Assembly (NCBI GenBank): GCA_964372215.1 | Contig: CAYJQC010000004.1 | Coordinates: forward strand, 1-64,000 | Direction: 5' to 3' | DNA: 64,000 nt | Source of the DNA: DAIMFL01 sp964372215 | Lineage (GTDB): Bacteria; Pseudomonadota; Alphaproteobacteria; Dongiales; Dongiaceae | Part shown: positions 18,257 to 27,594 of the stretch, piece by piece | Numbering within the stretch: the first letter of the stretch is position 1 | Layout: each line of letters begins with the position of its first letter | The notes under the pieces: model-generated | The model's input: the letters and a program-made list of their open reading frames with translations, nothing else | Told to the model about the DNA's origin: nothing | Database searches by the model: none | Position numbers and translations under genes: made by a program

Positions 18257-19471
18257 ATGACCCGTTTCCGCTACAAGGCCGTGACGCCGGCCGGCAAGGT
18301 GGTCGAGGGTGCGCTGGAGGCGCCCGATCGTGCCGCGGCGATCGACCGGCTCCGGCGCGACGGCAACCTGCCGATCCGCGCCGAGGCGGCGGGGAGCGGC
18401 TTTGCGTTCGATTGGCTGCTGCGCGATCTCGGCCGAAGGCGCCCGTCGCCGCAGGACATCATCCTGATGACGCGCGAGCTCGCCACCCTGCTCCAGGCCG
18501 GGCTGTCGCTCGAACGGGCGCTCGCCCTGTCGGCGGAGTTGGCGACCGGCGCCCAGAAGGGCTTCCTGCAATCGGTTCTCGACGCGGTGCGCCGCGGCAT
18601 CGGCCTGTCCGAGGCGCTGGCGGCGCAGGACGCGGCCCTGCCGTCCTTGTATATCGGCCTGGTGCAGGCGGGTGAGGCGGGGGGCACGTTGCCGGCCGTG
18701 CTCGGGCGCCTCGCCGATACGCTGGAGCGTAGCCAGGCGCTGCGCGAGAACATCCGCTCGGCGCTCTACTATCCGGTGATCGTGCTGGTCGTCGCCGGAT
18801 CGACCCTGATCCTGCTGCTGACGGCGGTCATCCCCGAGTTCAAGCCGCTGTTCGACGACACCACCGCCGCCATGCCGCTCGAGATGGCGGTGCTGTTGGC
18901 GGCCGGCGAGTTCATCAAGGGCTGGGGCTGGCTGCTGGCACTCGGCCTCGTCGCCCTGGTCGTCGCGATCCGCGCCCACAACCGGCGCCCCGGCGGACGC
19001 CTGCGCTGGGATGGCTGGATGTGGCGGCTGCCGCTGTTCGGCGACCTGCTGGTCAAGGTCGAGGTGGCGCGGTTCGCGCGCACCCTCGGCACATTGCTGG
19101 GCAACGGGGTGACGGCGCTGGAGGCCTTGTCGATTTCGCTCGGGGCCATCGGCAATCGGGCGGTGGCGCGGGCGATCGGCGGTGTGACGAACCGGCTGAA
19201 GCGCGGCGAGGGGTTGGCGACGCCGCTGCTCGAAACCGGCGTGTTCCCGCGCCTCGCCGTCCGGCTGGTGCAGGTGGGCGAGGAAAGCGGCCAGCTGGAC
19301 ACCATGCTGCTGCGGGTCGCAGACATCTATGACGAGGAGGTGAAGCGCACGCTGCAGCGCCTGCTGTCGCTGCTGGTGCCCGCCGTCACCATCGGCCTCG
19401 GCTTGCTGGTCGCTGCCATCGTCGGCTCGATGCTGTCGGCGATCCTCAGCACCTACGACCTGTCGCTTTGA
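18257..19471 (+). CDS. gspF: Type II secretion inner-membrane platform protein GspF
   Basis: A 404-aa polytopic protein with two T2SSF repeats (about 70-195 and 272-395). The N-terminus reads TRFRYKAVTPAGKVVEGALE, as in the GspF family, and three strong membrane spans are seen (about 170-190, 218-238, 375-398). It contacts GspE and GspL and organises pseudopilin insertion. Four bases separate it from gspE, and the pseudopilin genes follow after 55 nt. Confidence 0.93.
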   Translation: MTRFRYKAVTPAGKVVEGALEAPDRAAAIDRLRRDGNLPIRAEAAGSGFAFDWLLRDLGRRRPSPQDIILMTRELATLLQAGLSLERALALSAELATGAQKGFLQSVLDAVRRGIGLSEALAAQDAALPSLYIGLVQAGEAGGTLPAVLGRLADTLERSQALRENIRSALYYPVIVLVVAGSTLILLLTAVIPEFKPLFDDTTAAMPLEMAVLLAAGEFIKGWGWLLALGLVALVVAIRAHNRRPGGRLRWDGWMWRLPLFGDLLVKVEVARFARTLGTLLGNGVTALEALSISLGAIGNRAVARAIGGVTNRLKRGEGLATPLLETGVFPRLAVRLVQVGEESGQLDTMLLRVADIYDEEVKRTLQRLLSLLVPAVTIGLGLLVAAIVGSMLSAILSTYDLSL

Positions 19472-19526
19472 AGGCGCCGCGCGGCGATGATAGCTTGCGA
19501 CACTGTGGTTGCTTCGGGGGAGAGTC

Positions 19527-19961
19527 ATGACGGTTCGCCGCGATCGACGGCGCAGGGAGCGTGGCTACACGCTGGTCGAGCTGCTGGTCGTCCTCGCCAT
19601 TCTGGGACTCCTGGTGGCACTCGCGGCGCCGCGGCTGATCAAGTACCTGGGCGGGGCGAAGACCGACACCGCGAGAATCCAGGTCGAGCGCCTGGGCGGC
19701 ATTCTCGATCTGTACCGTCTGGAACTCGGGCGCTACCCGAGCGAGGACGAGGGGCTGCAAGCGCTGGTGGACAAGCCGCCCCAGGCGGATCGCTGGAACG
19801 GCCCCTATCTCAAGAACCGCGACGCCCTCACCGATCCCTGGGGCAGGCCCTATGGGTACCGCGCGCCGGGCGAGCATGGCGACTATGACCTCTTTACGCT
19901 GGGGGCCGATGGCCGGGAGGGAGGCGACGGCGAAGACCGGGACATCACCAGCTGGCAATAG
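19527..19961 (+). CDS. gspG: Major pseudopilin GspG
   Basis: A 144-aa type IV pilin-like protein. Start ATG 19527 follows GGGGGAGAG. The prepilin leader is short and basic (MTVRRDRRRRERG), cleaved before YTLVELLVVLAILGLLVALA, with the conserved Glu at +5. The C-terminal half has the GspG signature (RYPSEDEGLQALVDKP, DPWGRPYGYRAPGEHGDYDL, LGADGREGG), including the calcium-site Asp residues. It forms the pseudopilus shaft. An upstream in-frame start is less favoured because it lacks a Shine-Dalgarno. Confidence 0.95.
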   Translation: MTVRRDRRRRERGYTLVELLVVLAILGLLVALAAPRLIKYLGGAKTDTARIQVERLGGILDLYRLELGRYPSEDEGLQALVDKPPQADRWNGPYLKNRDALTDPWGRPYGYRAPGEHGDYDLFTLGADGREGGDGEDRDITSWQ

Positions 19962-20400
19962 GCCAGGCGCGGCAGGTTTCACGCTGCTCGAGCTCATGGT
20001 GACGCTCGCGATTCTCGCTCTTGCCTTGGCGGTCGCGGTGCCGGCCTTCGACCGGCTGGCGCCCGGCTTCGCGCTGCGGAGCGCAGCGCGGGATGCGGCG
20101 GCGATGCTGCGCGAGGCGCGCGGCCTGGCGATCTCCCGCGCAGGGGAGGTGGCGGTGGTCGTCGATCTCGACGCGCGCAGCATCGGAATCGAGGGCACTG
20201 ACCGGCTTGAACGCTTCGACGACGACGTCGCGATCGGCCTGTACTCAGCGGCCGAGGAACTGGTCGACGAGCGCGCCGGCCGCATCCGCTTCTATCCGGA
20301 CGGCACCTCGACCGGCGGGCGCATCGGGCTGTCCGCGCCGAGCGGCAGGTACGATATCAAGGTGAGCTGGATCACCGGCGCGGTGACCACCCATGAGTAG
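19909..20400 (+). CDS. gspH: Minor pseudopilin GspH
   Basis: A 163-aa protein with prepilin motif GAAGFTLLELMVTLAILALA and a GspH/FimT-like globular part (RSAARDAAAMLREARGLAIS, then IRFYPDGTSTGGRI). ATG 19909 gives a 22-residue leader and overlaps gspG by 53 nt. Still longer starts are possible but would lie deeper inside gspG. It links shaft to tip in the pseudopilus. It overlaps gspI by 8 nt. Confidence 0.88.
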   Translation: MAGREATAKTGTSPAGNRPGAAGFTLLELMVTLAILALALAVAVPAFDRLAPGFALRSAARDAAAMLREARGLAISRAGEVAVVVDLDARSIGIEGTDRLERFDDDVAIGLYSAAEELVDERAGRIRFYPDGTSTGGRIGLSAPSGRYDIKVSWITGAVTTHE

Positions 20401-20803
20401 GCGGCAAAGCCTCTGCGACAGCCGTGGTTTCACCTTAATCGAGATCCTGGTGGCCTTCGCCATCCTCGCAATCGCGCTGGTGGCGCTGTTCCAGGGCTTC
20501 TCCAGCGGGATCGATGGCGGCCGTCGCGTCGAACGCGCATCCGCCGCGCTGCTGGTGGCGCGCTCGACCCTGGAACGGATCGGCGGTGACATACCCCTGC
20601 AGGAAGGGCGCCAGGAAGGCATCGACCCGAACGGCATCCATTGGGCTGTCGAGATCCAGCGATCCGCAAGTCAGGGATCCGGCAACCTGCCCGGCCTCGC
20701 CGTCATGCCCTTCGAGATCCGAGTGACGGCATCGGCGCCAGGCGCCCAACCGATCACGCTGACGACCTTGCGCCTCGGGCCGGCGACTTCGGGTTCGCCA
20801 TGA
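20393..20803 (+). CDS. gspI: Minor pseudopilin GspI
   Basis: A 136-aa protein with leader MSRRQSLCDSRG and methylation/cleavage motif FTLIEILVAFAILAIALVAL. The C-terminal region (ALLVARSTLERIGGDIPLQE and following) is typical of GspI. It belongs to the GspI-J-K tip complex. It overlaps gspH (8 nt) and gspJ (ATGA), so the pseudopilins are translationally coupled. Confidence 0.88.
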   Translation: MSRRQSLCDSRGFTLIEILVAFAILAIALVALFQGFSSGIDGGRRVERASAALLVARSTLERIGGDIPLQEGRQEGIDPNGIHWAVEIQRSASQGSGNLPGLAVMPFEIRVTASAPGAQPITLTTLRLGPATSGSP

Positions 20804-21465
20804 ACGGCACGCTTCGCACCCTGGTCCGCCGAAGCCGCCGCGCGGACGGATTCACGCTGGTAGAGATGCTCGTCGGCCTGACGCTGTTCGCGCTGCTGTC
20901 GATCCTGTTGTTCGGCGGGTTCCGGTTCGGGCTTCGCGCCTGGGAAGTGGGCGGTGCCCAGGCAGCGGCCGCCGACGAGATCCAGCTCGTGCAGGACATG
21001 CTGCGCCGCCAGATCGCGGTCGCGCAGCCGGCGGCGGCGCTTGGGACGACCGCAGTCGCGCCGGCAATCTCCGGTTTCGCCGGTGATCGGGACTCCCTCG
21101 CATTCGTCGCCGCGATGCCGCTGCGCACCGGTGCCGCCGGACTCTATCGGTTCGAGCTCGGCGAAGCCGCGGATGGCGCAGGTCGCCAGCTGCGGATCGG
21201 CTGGATGGTCTTTCGCCTGGACCAAGCAGTGCGGTCCGTTTCCTCATCGATGCAGCATGACGTGCTGCTGTCGCAGATCGGCACCGTCAGATTCGGCTAT
21301 TTCGGGCACGGCGCGGCGGGACAGGCGCCGCAATGGCTGGATGCCTGGGACCCGTCCTGGGGACTGCCCCAGCTTGTCCGGGTATCCCTGGACTTCCCGG
21401 CGGGCGATCCACGGATCTGGCCGGATCTGGTGGTCGCGCCGCGGCTGCGCGGCGCCGGCCAGTAG
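20800..21465 (+). CDS. gspJ: Minor pseudopilin GspJ
   Basis: A 221-aa protein. Start ATG 20800 overlaps the gspI stop. Leader RSRRADG precedes FTLVEMLVGLTLFALLSILL. The C-terminal part has the GspJ pattern (long beta-rich domain, DAWDPSWGLPQLVRVSLDFP). It forms the tip complex with GspI and GspK. 81 nt separate it from gspL. Confidence 0.88.
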   Translation: MNGTLRTLVRRSRRADGFTLVEMLVGLTLFALLSILLFGGFRFGLRAWEVGGAQAAAADEIQLVQDMLRRQIAVAQPAAALGTTAVAPAISGFAGDRDSLAFVAAMPLRTGAAGLYRFELGEAADGAGRQLRIGWMVFRLDQAVRSVSSSMQHDVLLSQIGTVRFGYFGHGAAGQAPQWLDAWDPSWGLPQLVRVSLDFPAGDPRIWPDLVVAPRLRGAGQ

Positions 21466-21546
21466 CGTGCTCCGGTGACCGCTGTCATGCGCCCATCGGC
21501 GCCGCTATGCTCATTCTGAGTTGATCTGCATGGGTCGTGCGGGACC

Positions 21547-22641
21547 GTGATCGCCACATTGTCGGGATTGTCGGCGCGTTTCTTCAGCTGGTGGCTCGGC
21601 GAGCTGGCCGGGTGCATTCCATCGCGGCTGCGCGAAGCCATCGATCCGTCACGGCCGGCGCTGCTGGTGTCTTCCGTCGATGGTTGTCTGTCGCTTCAGC
21701 TCCAGCGGCGGGACGTTCGGGAGGACATCGGCCGGATCAGCCTCGATCCGACGCACCACGAGACGGCGCGGTCCGAATTGCGCGACCTGCTTGCGAGGGC
21801 CACGGCGAAAAACGCAGAGGTCGTCATCCTGTTGCCGGCGGGACAGGTACTGCGCCGCCGGCTCGTCCTGCCCCTGGCGGCGGCCGAGAACCTGCGCGAG
21901 GTCCTGAGCTTTGAGCTCGACAAGCATGTTCCGTTTCCGCAGGAACAGGCGGTGTTCGATTGTCGATTGGTTGCAAGTGACAGGGAAGCCCAACAGCTGA
22001 CGGCGGAACTGGCAGTGGCTTCCCGGGTGCTGGCCGAGCAGGCCTCGGCGGATGCGGCCGAGCTGGGCTTGACCGGCGATCGCATCGACGTTGCCGGACC
22101 AGACGGAGCACCGGAAGGCTGGAACCTGCGCGACCGGCCCGCCGAAGCTTCCCGGGGCCGTCGGCTGGGACGGCTCAATCTGGCGCTTGGCCTCGTGGTG
22201 TTGCTGCTCGCCGTTGCCGCACTCTGGCTGCCGTTGGAACGCAGGCATCGCGAACTGGCGGCCTACGAAGCCGAGTTGGCCCAGGCTCGCGTGACGGCGC
22301 TGGAAGTGGACGTGCTGCGGCAAGGAATCGATACGGCCGTCGAACGTCGCGAGTTCCTCGGCCGGCATCGCGGCGCGACGCCGCCCATGGTCGCGCTACT
22401 CGCCGAGTTCACGCAACGGCTTTCCGATGACACCTGGTTGGTCCAGCTGCGCGTCACCCGCAAGGATGCGGCACTATCCGGGTTCTCGCCGGACGCGGCC
22501 GCGCTGATTCCAGCCTTAGAAGAATCGGGGATGCTCCGCGACGCGAGGTTCTCGGCGCCGGTGGCGCCGGATCCCCGCACCGGCGTCGAGCGGTTCAACA
22601 TCGACGTGGCACTGGAGACCGCGGCGGGGCAGGCAAACTAG
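21547..22641 (+). CDS. gspL: GspL-type inner-membrane protein (PilM/PilN-like)
   Basis: A 364-aa protein from GTG 21547. The cytoplasmic part contains the GspL-like signature VVILLPAGQVLRRRLVLPLA and ENLREVLSFELDKHVPFP. A single membrane span follows (LNLALGLVVLLLAVAALWLP, about 212-231), then a periplasmic coiled coil and a PilN-like ferredoxin fold. It recruits GspE to the membrane and binds GspM. The cytoplasmic domain is short compared with enterobacterial GspL. gspM begins at the next base after its stop. Confidence 0.82.
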   Translation: MIATLSGLSARFFSWWLGELAGCIPSRLREAIDPSRPALLVSSVDGCLSLQLQRRDVREDIGRISLDPTHHETARSELRDLLARATAKNAEVVILLPAGQVLRRRLVLPLAAAENLREVLSFELDKHVPFPQEQAVFDCRLVASDREAQQLTAELAVASRVLAEQASADAAELGLTGDRIDVAGPDGAPEGWNLRDRPAEASRGRRLGRLNLALGLVVLLLAVAALWLPLERRHRELAAYEAELAQARVTALEVDVLRQGIDTAVERREFLGRHRGATPPMVALLAEFTQRLSDDTWLVQLRVTRKDAALSGFSPDAAALIPALEESGMLRDARFSAPVAPDPRTGVERFNIDVALETAAGQAN

Positions 22642-23238
22642 ATGCTCGCCACCCCCTCGATTAGCCGTCTTGTCGCACTGCTGCTGCTCGCAGCGGTCCT
22701 GCTGGCTGGATTGCTTTGGGTGATCGAGCCGCTGCGGACTTCCTTTGCCGAGGCCGACCAGGCGGTTGCCGATGCCCGCGAGCAGCTGGCTCGATACGGC
22801 GGGATCGCCGTGCAAAAGCCAGACCTGGAAAGGCGCGTTGCGGCCTTGGGGCAGGACCAGAGCCTGTCCGCCAGCTACCTGTCCGGCGAGACCGATGCGC
22901 TTGCCGCGGCGTCGCTCCAGAGCCGGGTGGCAACGTTGATCGCGTCGTCGGGCGCCGCCCTCGGCAGCATCCAGGTATTGCCGGCGCGCGACGAAGAGGG
23001 GCTGCGGCGCGTCGGGATACGGCTTCAGTTCACCGCCCGGATCGAGGGCCTGACGACTGTTCTCCAGCAAACGGAGTCGGGGGTTCCCGCTCTTTTCATC
23101 GACAACCTCGACATTCAGAGCCGGATGCTGCCGGCGACCGCGGCATCCTCCGATCCGACCGTCGAGCCCGTCCTGACGGTCGCCCTCGATGTCTACGGCT
23201 TCCTGCGGGCCGAAGCTCTGACGGGAGCCACGCCGTGA
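22642..23238 (+). CDS. gspM: GspM-type inner-membrane protein
   Basis: A 198-aa protein with a short cytoplasmic N-terminus, one membrane span (LVALLLLAAVLLAGLLWVIE), a periplasmic helix and a PilO/GspM-like ferredoxin-fold domain (GIRLQFTARIEGLTTVLQQT). It partners GspL. It directly abuts gspL and lies 19 nt upstream of the gspN/C-like gene. Confidence 0.82.
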   Translation: MLATPSISRLVALLLLAAVLLAGLLWVIEPLRTSFAEADQAVADAREQLARYGGIAVQKPDLERRVAALGQDQSLSASYLSGETDALAAASLQSRVATLIASSGAALGSIQVLPARDEEGLRRVGIRLQFTARIEGLTTVLQQTESGVPALFIDNLDIQSRMLPATAASSDPTVEPVLTVALDVYGFLRAEALTGATP

Positions 23239-23257
23239 ACGCGGTTGAGGGATCGGC

Positions 23258-23896
23258 ATGAGCTGGCGGCCCGGCACTGCCTCGGTCGTCGCAATGCTCC
23301 TGGTCGTCGCGGCGGCCGGGCTTGGCGTCCGCGTCCATTCCGCGTGGCGTCATCTCGACGATCCGGTTGAGATTGCCACGATCGAGGCGTCGGCGGACGC
23401 GCTCCAGGTCGATGACGACATTCAGATGGCAAAGCCGCCGGCGGCGGCATTGGCGGCCATCGTCGAGCGCCCGCTGTTCTCGCCGACCCGGCGGCCGCCG
23501 CAGCCACCGCCTGTGCAGGTCGCCGCGCCGGCGCCAGCGCCAACGCCCGCCCCGCCGACACCGATCGGTTTCTCGCTGGTCGGCGTGGCGCTGTCCGACG
23601 GAAAGCGGGTGGCGCTCGTGCGTCGGCAGGAAGACGGTCGGGTGCTCAGCGTGCCGGAGGGCACCGAAGTGCTCGGCTGGACCGTCCAGCGCATCGAAAG
23701 CGACAGCGCCAGCTTCCGCCGTGGCGCCAGCGAGGAGATCCTCGTTCTACAGTTCGCGCGAGGGCAAGCGGAGCCGCCAGGGGCCGACGCCGGCGTCGCG
23801 CAGAGTGTTCCGAAGGTGCTGTCGACACCGCCGCCCGACCTTGGCATTCCCAGTCCCGATCTCAGCGGTTCGAGCGGGACCACGCCGCCACCGTGA
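23258..23896 (+). CDS. GspN/GspC-like clamp protein
   Basis: A 212-aa protein with an N-terminal membrane anchor (VVAMLLVVAAAGLGVRVHSA), the segment ERPLFSPTRRPP, a Pro/Ala-rich linker, and an HR-like domain (about 105-170: IGFSLVGVALSDGKRVALVR, then VPEGTEVLGWTVQRIESDSA). This is the T2SSC/GspN arrangement: the HR domain joins the inner-membrane platform to the secretin. No PDZ domain is present and the C-terminal tail is Pro-rich. There is no separate gspC in the operon, so this protein probably fills that role. Confidence 0.75.
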   Translation: MSWRPGTASVVAMLLVVAAAGLGVRVHSAWRHLDDPVEIATIEASADALQVDDDIQMAKPPAAALAAIVERPLFSPTRRPPQPPPVQVAAPAPAPTPAPPTPIGFSLVGVALSDGKRVALVRRQEDGRVLSVPEGTEVLGWTVQRIESDSASFRRGASEEILVLQFARGQAEPPGADAGVAQSVPKVLSTPPPDLGIPSPDLSGSSGTTPPP

Positions 23897-24226
23897 GGCG
23901 GATCGGTGTCGCAGTCAGACCGGTGGGGCGGGAAGCGCCATCCCGCAGGGTGTCACCTGATAGCTCGATCCGGCACCAGGCGTTCGCTCGAGGATCTGCG
24001 TTCCCGAAGTTGCTGGCTGGGATGTACGCCTTCAAGTAGCATCCCGTGAACACCATGGGGGAGCACGCCGGAGTTGAAAAACCCGAGTGACTTGTCGTCG
24101 GCACGGCAAGCGAATTCCGGCGCGGCGGCAAGCGACAAGCCGTCAGCAGATTGTCGCTCGATACAGTCGCATCCAGCTCGCGATCGGTGTGCTCCAGGCT
24201 GCTGGCAATCCGATGAGCTGGCGGCC

Positions 24227-26473
24227 ATGCTCGGCGACACTCAGGGCAGTGAATCGGGAAGTCAACTGCGCGCGCGTGCGTGTTGTTTGCAGGCACGGCT
24301 GGGCCTCGCGGCGGCAGGCTTTCTGTTTCTGGCGCTTGCCGGCTGCGACACGACCGAGGGAGATCGGCGCTGGGCCCAGTTTCTGGGAGAGGAACCGCCG
24401 CCATCGGCGCAATCCGACGTGGTTCCGGTTGGCGCGGCGCCTTCCGAGCCATCCGCATTGCAGCCAGCCATACCGCTGGTGACTCCGACCGCGCCGGCCG
24501 AACCCGCCAAGCCGGGCCTCGCCGGTCCGGAGATCTATCCGGGGCGTCCATCCGGCGCGCCGCTTGGCTATGCCGATGTCAGGGTGGGTGAGGAGGGCGA
24601 AGTCACCTTGAACTTCGCCGACGCCGATGTTCGCCAGGTCGTCCATGCGGTCCTCGGCGAGATGCTCGGCCTCAACTACGCCGTCGACCCGCGCGTCCAG
24701 GGCCTGGTCACCCTGCAGACTTCCCGGCCCATCCCCGGCGCCAGCGTCATCGGCGTCCTCGAGGACGCGTTGGCGATGAACGGCGCCGCCCTGGTGGAGA
24801 GCGACGGCATCTACAAAGTCATTCCGCTCGAACAGGCGGTCTCCACGCCGGCGATCCTGCGAGGGTCCTCCGAGGCGATCCGCATGGATCGAGGATTCGG
24901 ACTGCATGTCATGCCGCTGCAGTTCACGTCGGCCACCGCGCTGCAGGATGCGATCCAGCCGTTCGTTCCGCCGGGGCGCGTGCTCAGGGTCGATGCCGCG
25001 CGCAACCTGATCATCTTCGTCGGCACCGGGCCGGAAGCCCGGGATATCCAAGATCTGGTGGCGCTGTTCGACGTGGACTGGATGGCCGGCATGTCCTTCG
25101 GCATGTTTCCGGTCCGCTACGTCGATCCCAAGACCATCATCGGCGAGCTCGACGACATCTTCTCCCAGGACGCCGCCGGGCCGATGGCCGGGCTGCTGCA
25201 TTTTGTGCCGATCGAGCGCATGAGCGCGATCCTGGTGATCACCCCGCAGGCGGCCTATCTCGGCGAGGCCCAGAGCTGGATCACGCGGCTCGATCGTGGC
25301 CAGGACAGCGCAACGCGCCAGCTCTACGTCTATTACGTCCAGAACGGCCGGGCGAGCGAGCTGGCCCAGGTGCTCGGCGAGGTATTCGGGATTCCGGTCG
25401 CCACTGGCGGTGCCGGGGCGGATCAGCCCCTGGCACCCGGGCTGACGCCCGCCACGATCGGGCAGGACGCCGCGGTGTCGGCGACCACATCGGCGGCGTA
25501 TCCTGCTGCGGCCGATGGCGCCGTCGACTCGGCCCCAAGCCTGGCCGCGGCCAGCGCCGCGCCGTCTGGTCCCGCCGGTTCGGCAACGGGTCTGCGGATC
25601 GTCGCCGATGCCAGGAACAATGCCCTGGTCATCAACGCCACGGCGGACGAGTACGAAATGATCGACGCCACGCTGCAGAAGCTCGACATCGTGCCGCTGC
25701 AGGTGCTGATCGAGGCGACGATCGCCGAGGTGACGCTGAACGACCGGCTGGAATACGGACTGCAGTGGTTCTTCGGCGCCGGCAACAGCAGCTTCACCTT
25801 CAGCACCGCGGAAACCGCCGCTGTCGCGCCGACGTTTCCGGGCTTCGCCTACGTGCTCGGCGCCAGCGACGCCCGTGTCGTGCTCACCGCCCTGAGCCAG
25901 GTCACCGACGTCAAGGTGATCTCGTCGCCCCAGCTCCTGGTGCTCGACAACGAGACGGCCCGGCTGCAGGTCGGCGACGAGGTGCCGATCGTCTCCCGCT
26001 CGTCGGTGTCGGTGATCGACCCGGACGCGCCGGTGGTGAACGAGGTCGAGTACCGCGACACCGGAGTCATCCTCGACATCGTCCCGCGGGTGAACGCCAG
26101 CGGTCTGGTGGTGCTCGACATCCTCCAGGAGGTGAGCGACGTGACGGAGACCACGACTTCGGCGATCAACTCGCCGACCATCCAGCAGCGCCGGATTGCC
26201 AGCACGGTGGCGATCAACAGCGGCGAGACGGTGGCGCTCGGCGGGCTGATCCGCGACAACAACACCAACACGGTGGTGGGGGTGCCGCTGCTCTCGGACA
26301 TCCCGATCCTGGGCAATCTGTTCAAGACCACGACCGACAGCATCCGCCGGACCGAGCTCCTGATTCTGCTGACGCCGCGTGTCGTGCGCGACCGCCAGGA
26401 CGCCCGCGACGTGACCGAAGATCTGCGCAAGCGCCTGCGGGCGCTCAACCCGCTGGCGCCGAAGATCGAGTGA
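24227..26473 (+). CDS. gspD: Outer-membrane secretin GspD, lipoprotein type
   Basis: A ~748-aa secretin. The start ATG 24227 is chosen because it places a signal peptide with lipobox FLALAGC in front of DTTEG; a TTG at 24074 would give 799 aa with no added homology. Domains: N0 (about 125-195; VTLNFADADVRQVVHAVLGE), N1-N3 repeats (about 215-525) with a long Ala/Ser/Gly insertion in N3 (about 400-450), and the secretin domain (about 535-735) with VPLLSDIPILGNLFKTT. It forms the outer-membrane pore. Asp at +2 after the lipid Cys is notable because in enterobacteria it retains lipoproteins in the inner membrane. gspK follows 5 nt later. Confidence 0.9.
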   Translation: MLGDTQGSESGSQLRARACCLQARLGLAAAGFLFLALAGCDTTEGDRRWAQFLGEEPPPSAQSDVVPVGAAPSEPSALQPAIPLVTPTAPAEPAKPGLAGPEIYPGRPSGAPLGYADVRVGEEGEVTLNFADADVRQVVHAVLGEMLGLNYAVDPRVQGLVTLQTSRPIPGASVIGVLEDALAMNGAALVESDGIYKVIPLEQAVSTPAILRGSSEAIRMDRGFGLHVMPLQFTSATALQDAIQPFVPPGRVLRVDAARNLIIFVGTGPEARDIQDLVALFDVDWMAGMSFGMFPVRYVDPKTIIGELDDIFSQDAAGPMAGLLHFVPIERMSAILVITPQAAYLGEAQSWITRLDRGQDSATRQLYVYYVQNGRASELAQVLGEVFGIPVATGGAGADQPLAPGLTPATIGQDAAVSATTSAAYPAAADGAVDSAPSLAAASAAPSGPAGSATGLRIVADARNNALVINATADEYEMIDATLQKLDIVPLQVLIEATIAEVTLNDRLEYGLQWFFGAGNSSFTFSTAETAAVAPTFPGFAYVLGASDARVVLTALSQVTDVKVISSPQLLVLDNETARLQVGDEVPIVSRSSVSVIDPDAPVVNEVEYRDTGVILDIVPRVNASGLVVLDILQEVSDVTETTTSAINSPTIQQRRIASTVAINSGETVALGGLIRDNNTNTVVGVPLLSDIPILGNLFKTTTDSIRRTELLILLTPRVVRDRQDARDVTEDLRKRLRALNPLAPKIE

Positions 26474-26478
26474 TCCCG

Positions 26479-27378
26479 ATGCGCCGCCTGTGGTCTCCCG
26501 ACGAGGGGCGGACATCGGCGCGCCGGCGCGCGCAGCGTGGCATCGCGCTCATCGCCGTGCTCTGGGTGACGCTGCTGCTCGGGCTGATGGCGGCGAGCTT
26601 CCTGCGCGAAACCCGCATCGCCGTGAACCTGGTGCGTGGCGCGATCGCCGACGCGCGCGCCGAGGCCCTCGCAGACGCCGGTATTCAGCAGGCCATGCTG
26701 GCGCTCATGAGTCCCGGAATGGCGGGGACTTCCGCCGCCGATCGCCTCGACTTCAGCTTCACCCTGGACGGCGGCACCGTTCGGGTGCGGATCCAGGACG
26801 AGGCCGGCAAGGTCGACTTGAACCGTGCCTCCGAAGAAGTGCTGGCCGCGCTGCTGGATCACATCGGGGGCAGTCCGGGCGAAGCCCCGAGGCTGGCCGC
26901 GGCGATCGCGGATTTCCGCGATTCGGACCAGGAGAAGCGCAGCAATGGCGCCGAAGACCCGGACTACCTTGCGGCCGGCAAGCCGCTCGGTGCCAAGGAT
27001 GCGCCGCTGACGGTGATCGACGAGCTGCAGCAGGTCCTGGGCATGACCCCGGAATTGTACGCACGCGTCGAATCTCTCGTGACCGTGCAGTCGCCGCGCC
27101 GCGACGTCGATGTGATGACGGCGCCGCCCGAACTGCTGCGCGCGCTGCCCTACGTGACGGAGGCGCTGGCGCAGCAGCTTCTCGCCGCGCGGGCGAGCGA
27201 CTCGCAGGGCATGGCCATCACAACGGCGACGGTCATCGCCGAGGCAACGACGGCGGAGGGCGGTCGCTTCGTGCGCCGTGCGGTCATCCGCCGCAGCCCG
27301 GACCCGCTGCGTCCCTTCGACATTCTCGATTGGCGGCGCGTGTGGTTGGCGCATCCGGAAATGCGAGCAGCGTCATAG
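26479..27378 (+). CDS. gspK: Minor pseudopilin GspK
   Basis: A 299-aa protein with the atypical prepilin motif QRGIALIAVLWVTLLLGLMA (Ile replacing Phe) and an RGAIADARAEALADAGIQQA segment. The T2SSK domain shows DEAGKVDLNRASEEVLAALL and NGAEDPDYLAAGKPLG. It caps the GspI-J-K tip. It is the last gene of the operon. A 216-nt gene-free gap leads to the second RHS gene. Confidence 0.9.
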   Translation: MRRLWSPDEGRTSARRRAQRGIALIAVLWVTLLLGLMAASFLRETRIAVNLVRGAIADARAEALADAGIQQAMLALMSPGMAGTSAADRLDFSFTLDGGTVRVRIQDEAGKVDLNRASEEVLAALLDHIGGSPGEAPRLAAAIADFRDSDQEKRSNGAEDPDYLAAGKPLGAKDAPLTVIDELQQVLGMTPELYARVESLVTVQSPRRDVDVMTAPPELLRALPYVTEALAQQLLAARASDSQGMAITTATVIAEATTAEGGRFVRRAVIRRSPDPLRPFDILDWRRVWLAHPEMRAAS

Positions 27379-27594
27379 GTGTTGCTGCGTTCTCTTGAAT
27401 CGCGCTGTCAACGCCGATCGTGCGTGCCGGGAATCGCACGTGCGCATGCGTCGGCATGCTCATTCGCGTCGGTAATCATTCCTAACAATCTTTTGTCGAA
27501 TTGCCGCTTGACGGTGCCACCATGACTCGCACAACGTCTGCGTGAACCTGTGTCTCGCGCGCAGGACCGTCTTGAGTCTCTGGGGGAGGAGATG

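Noticed and set aside
24143..26515. 790-aa minus-strand open frame over gspD
   Set aside because: Antisense of the secretin, rich in Arg/His/Asp as expected for a reversed GC-rich gene; no family features.
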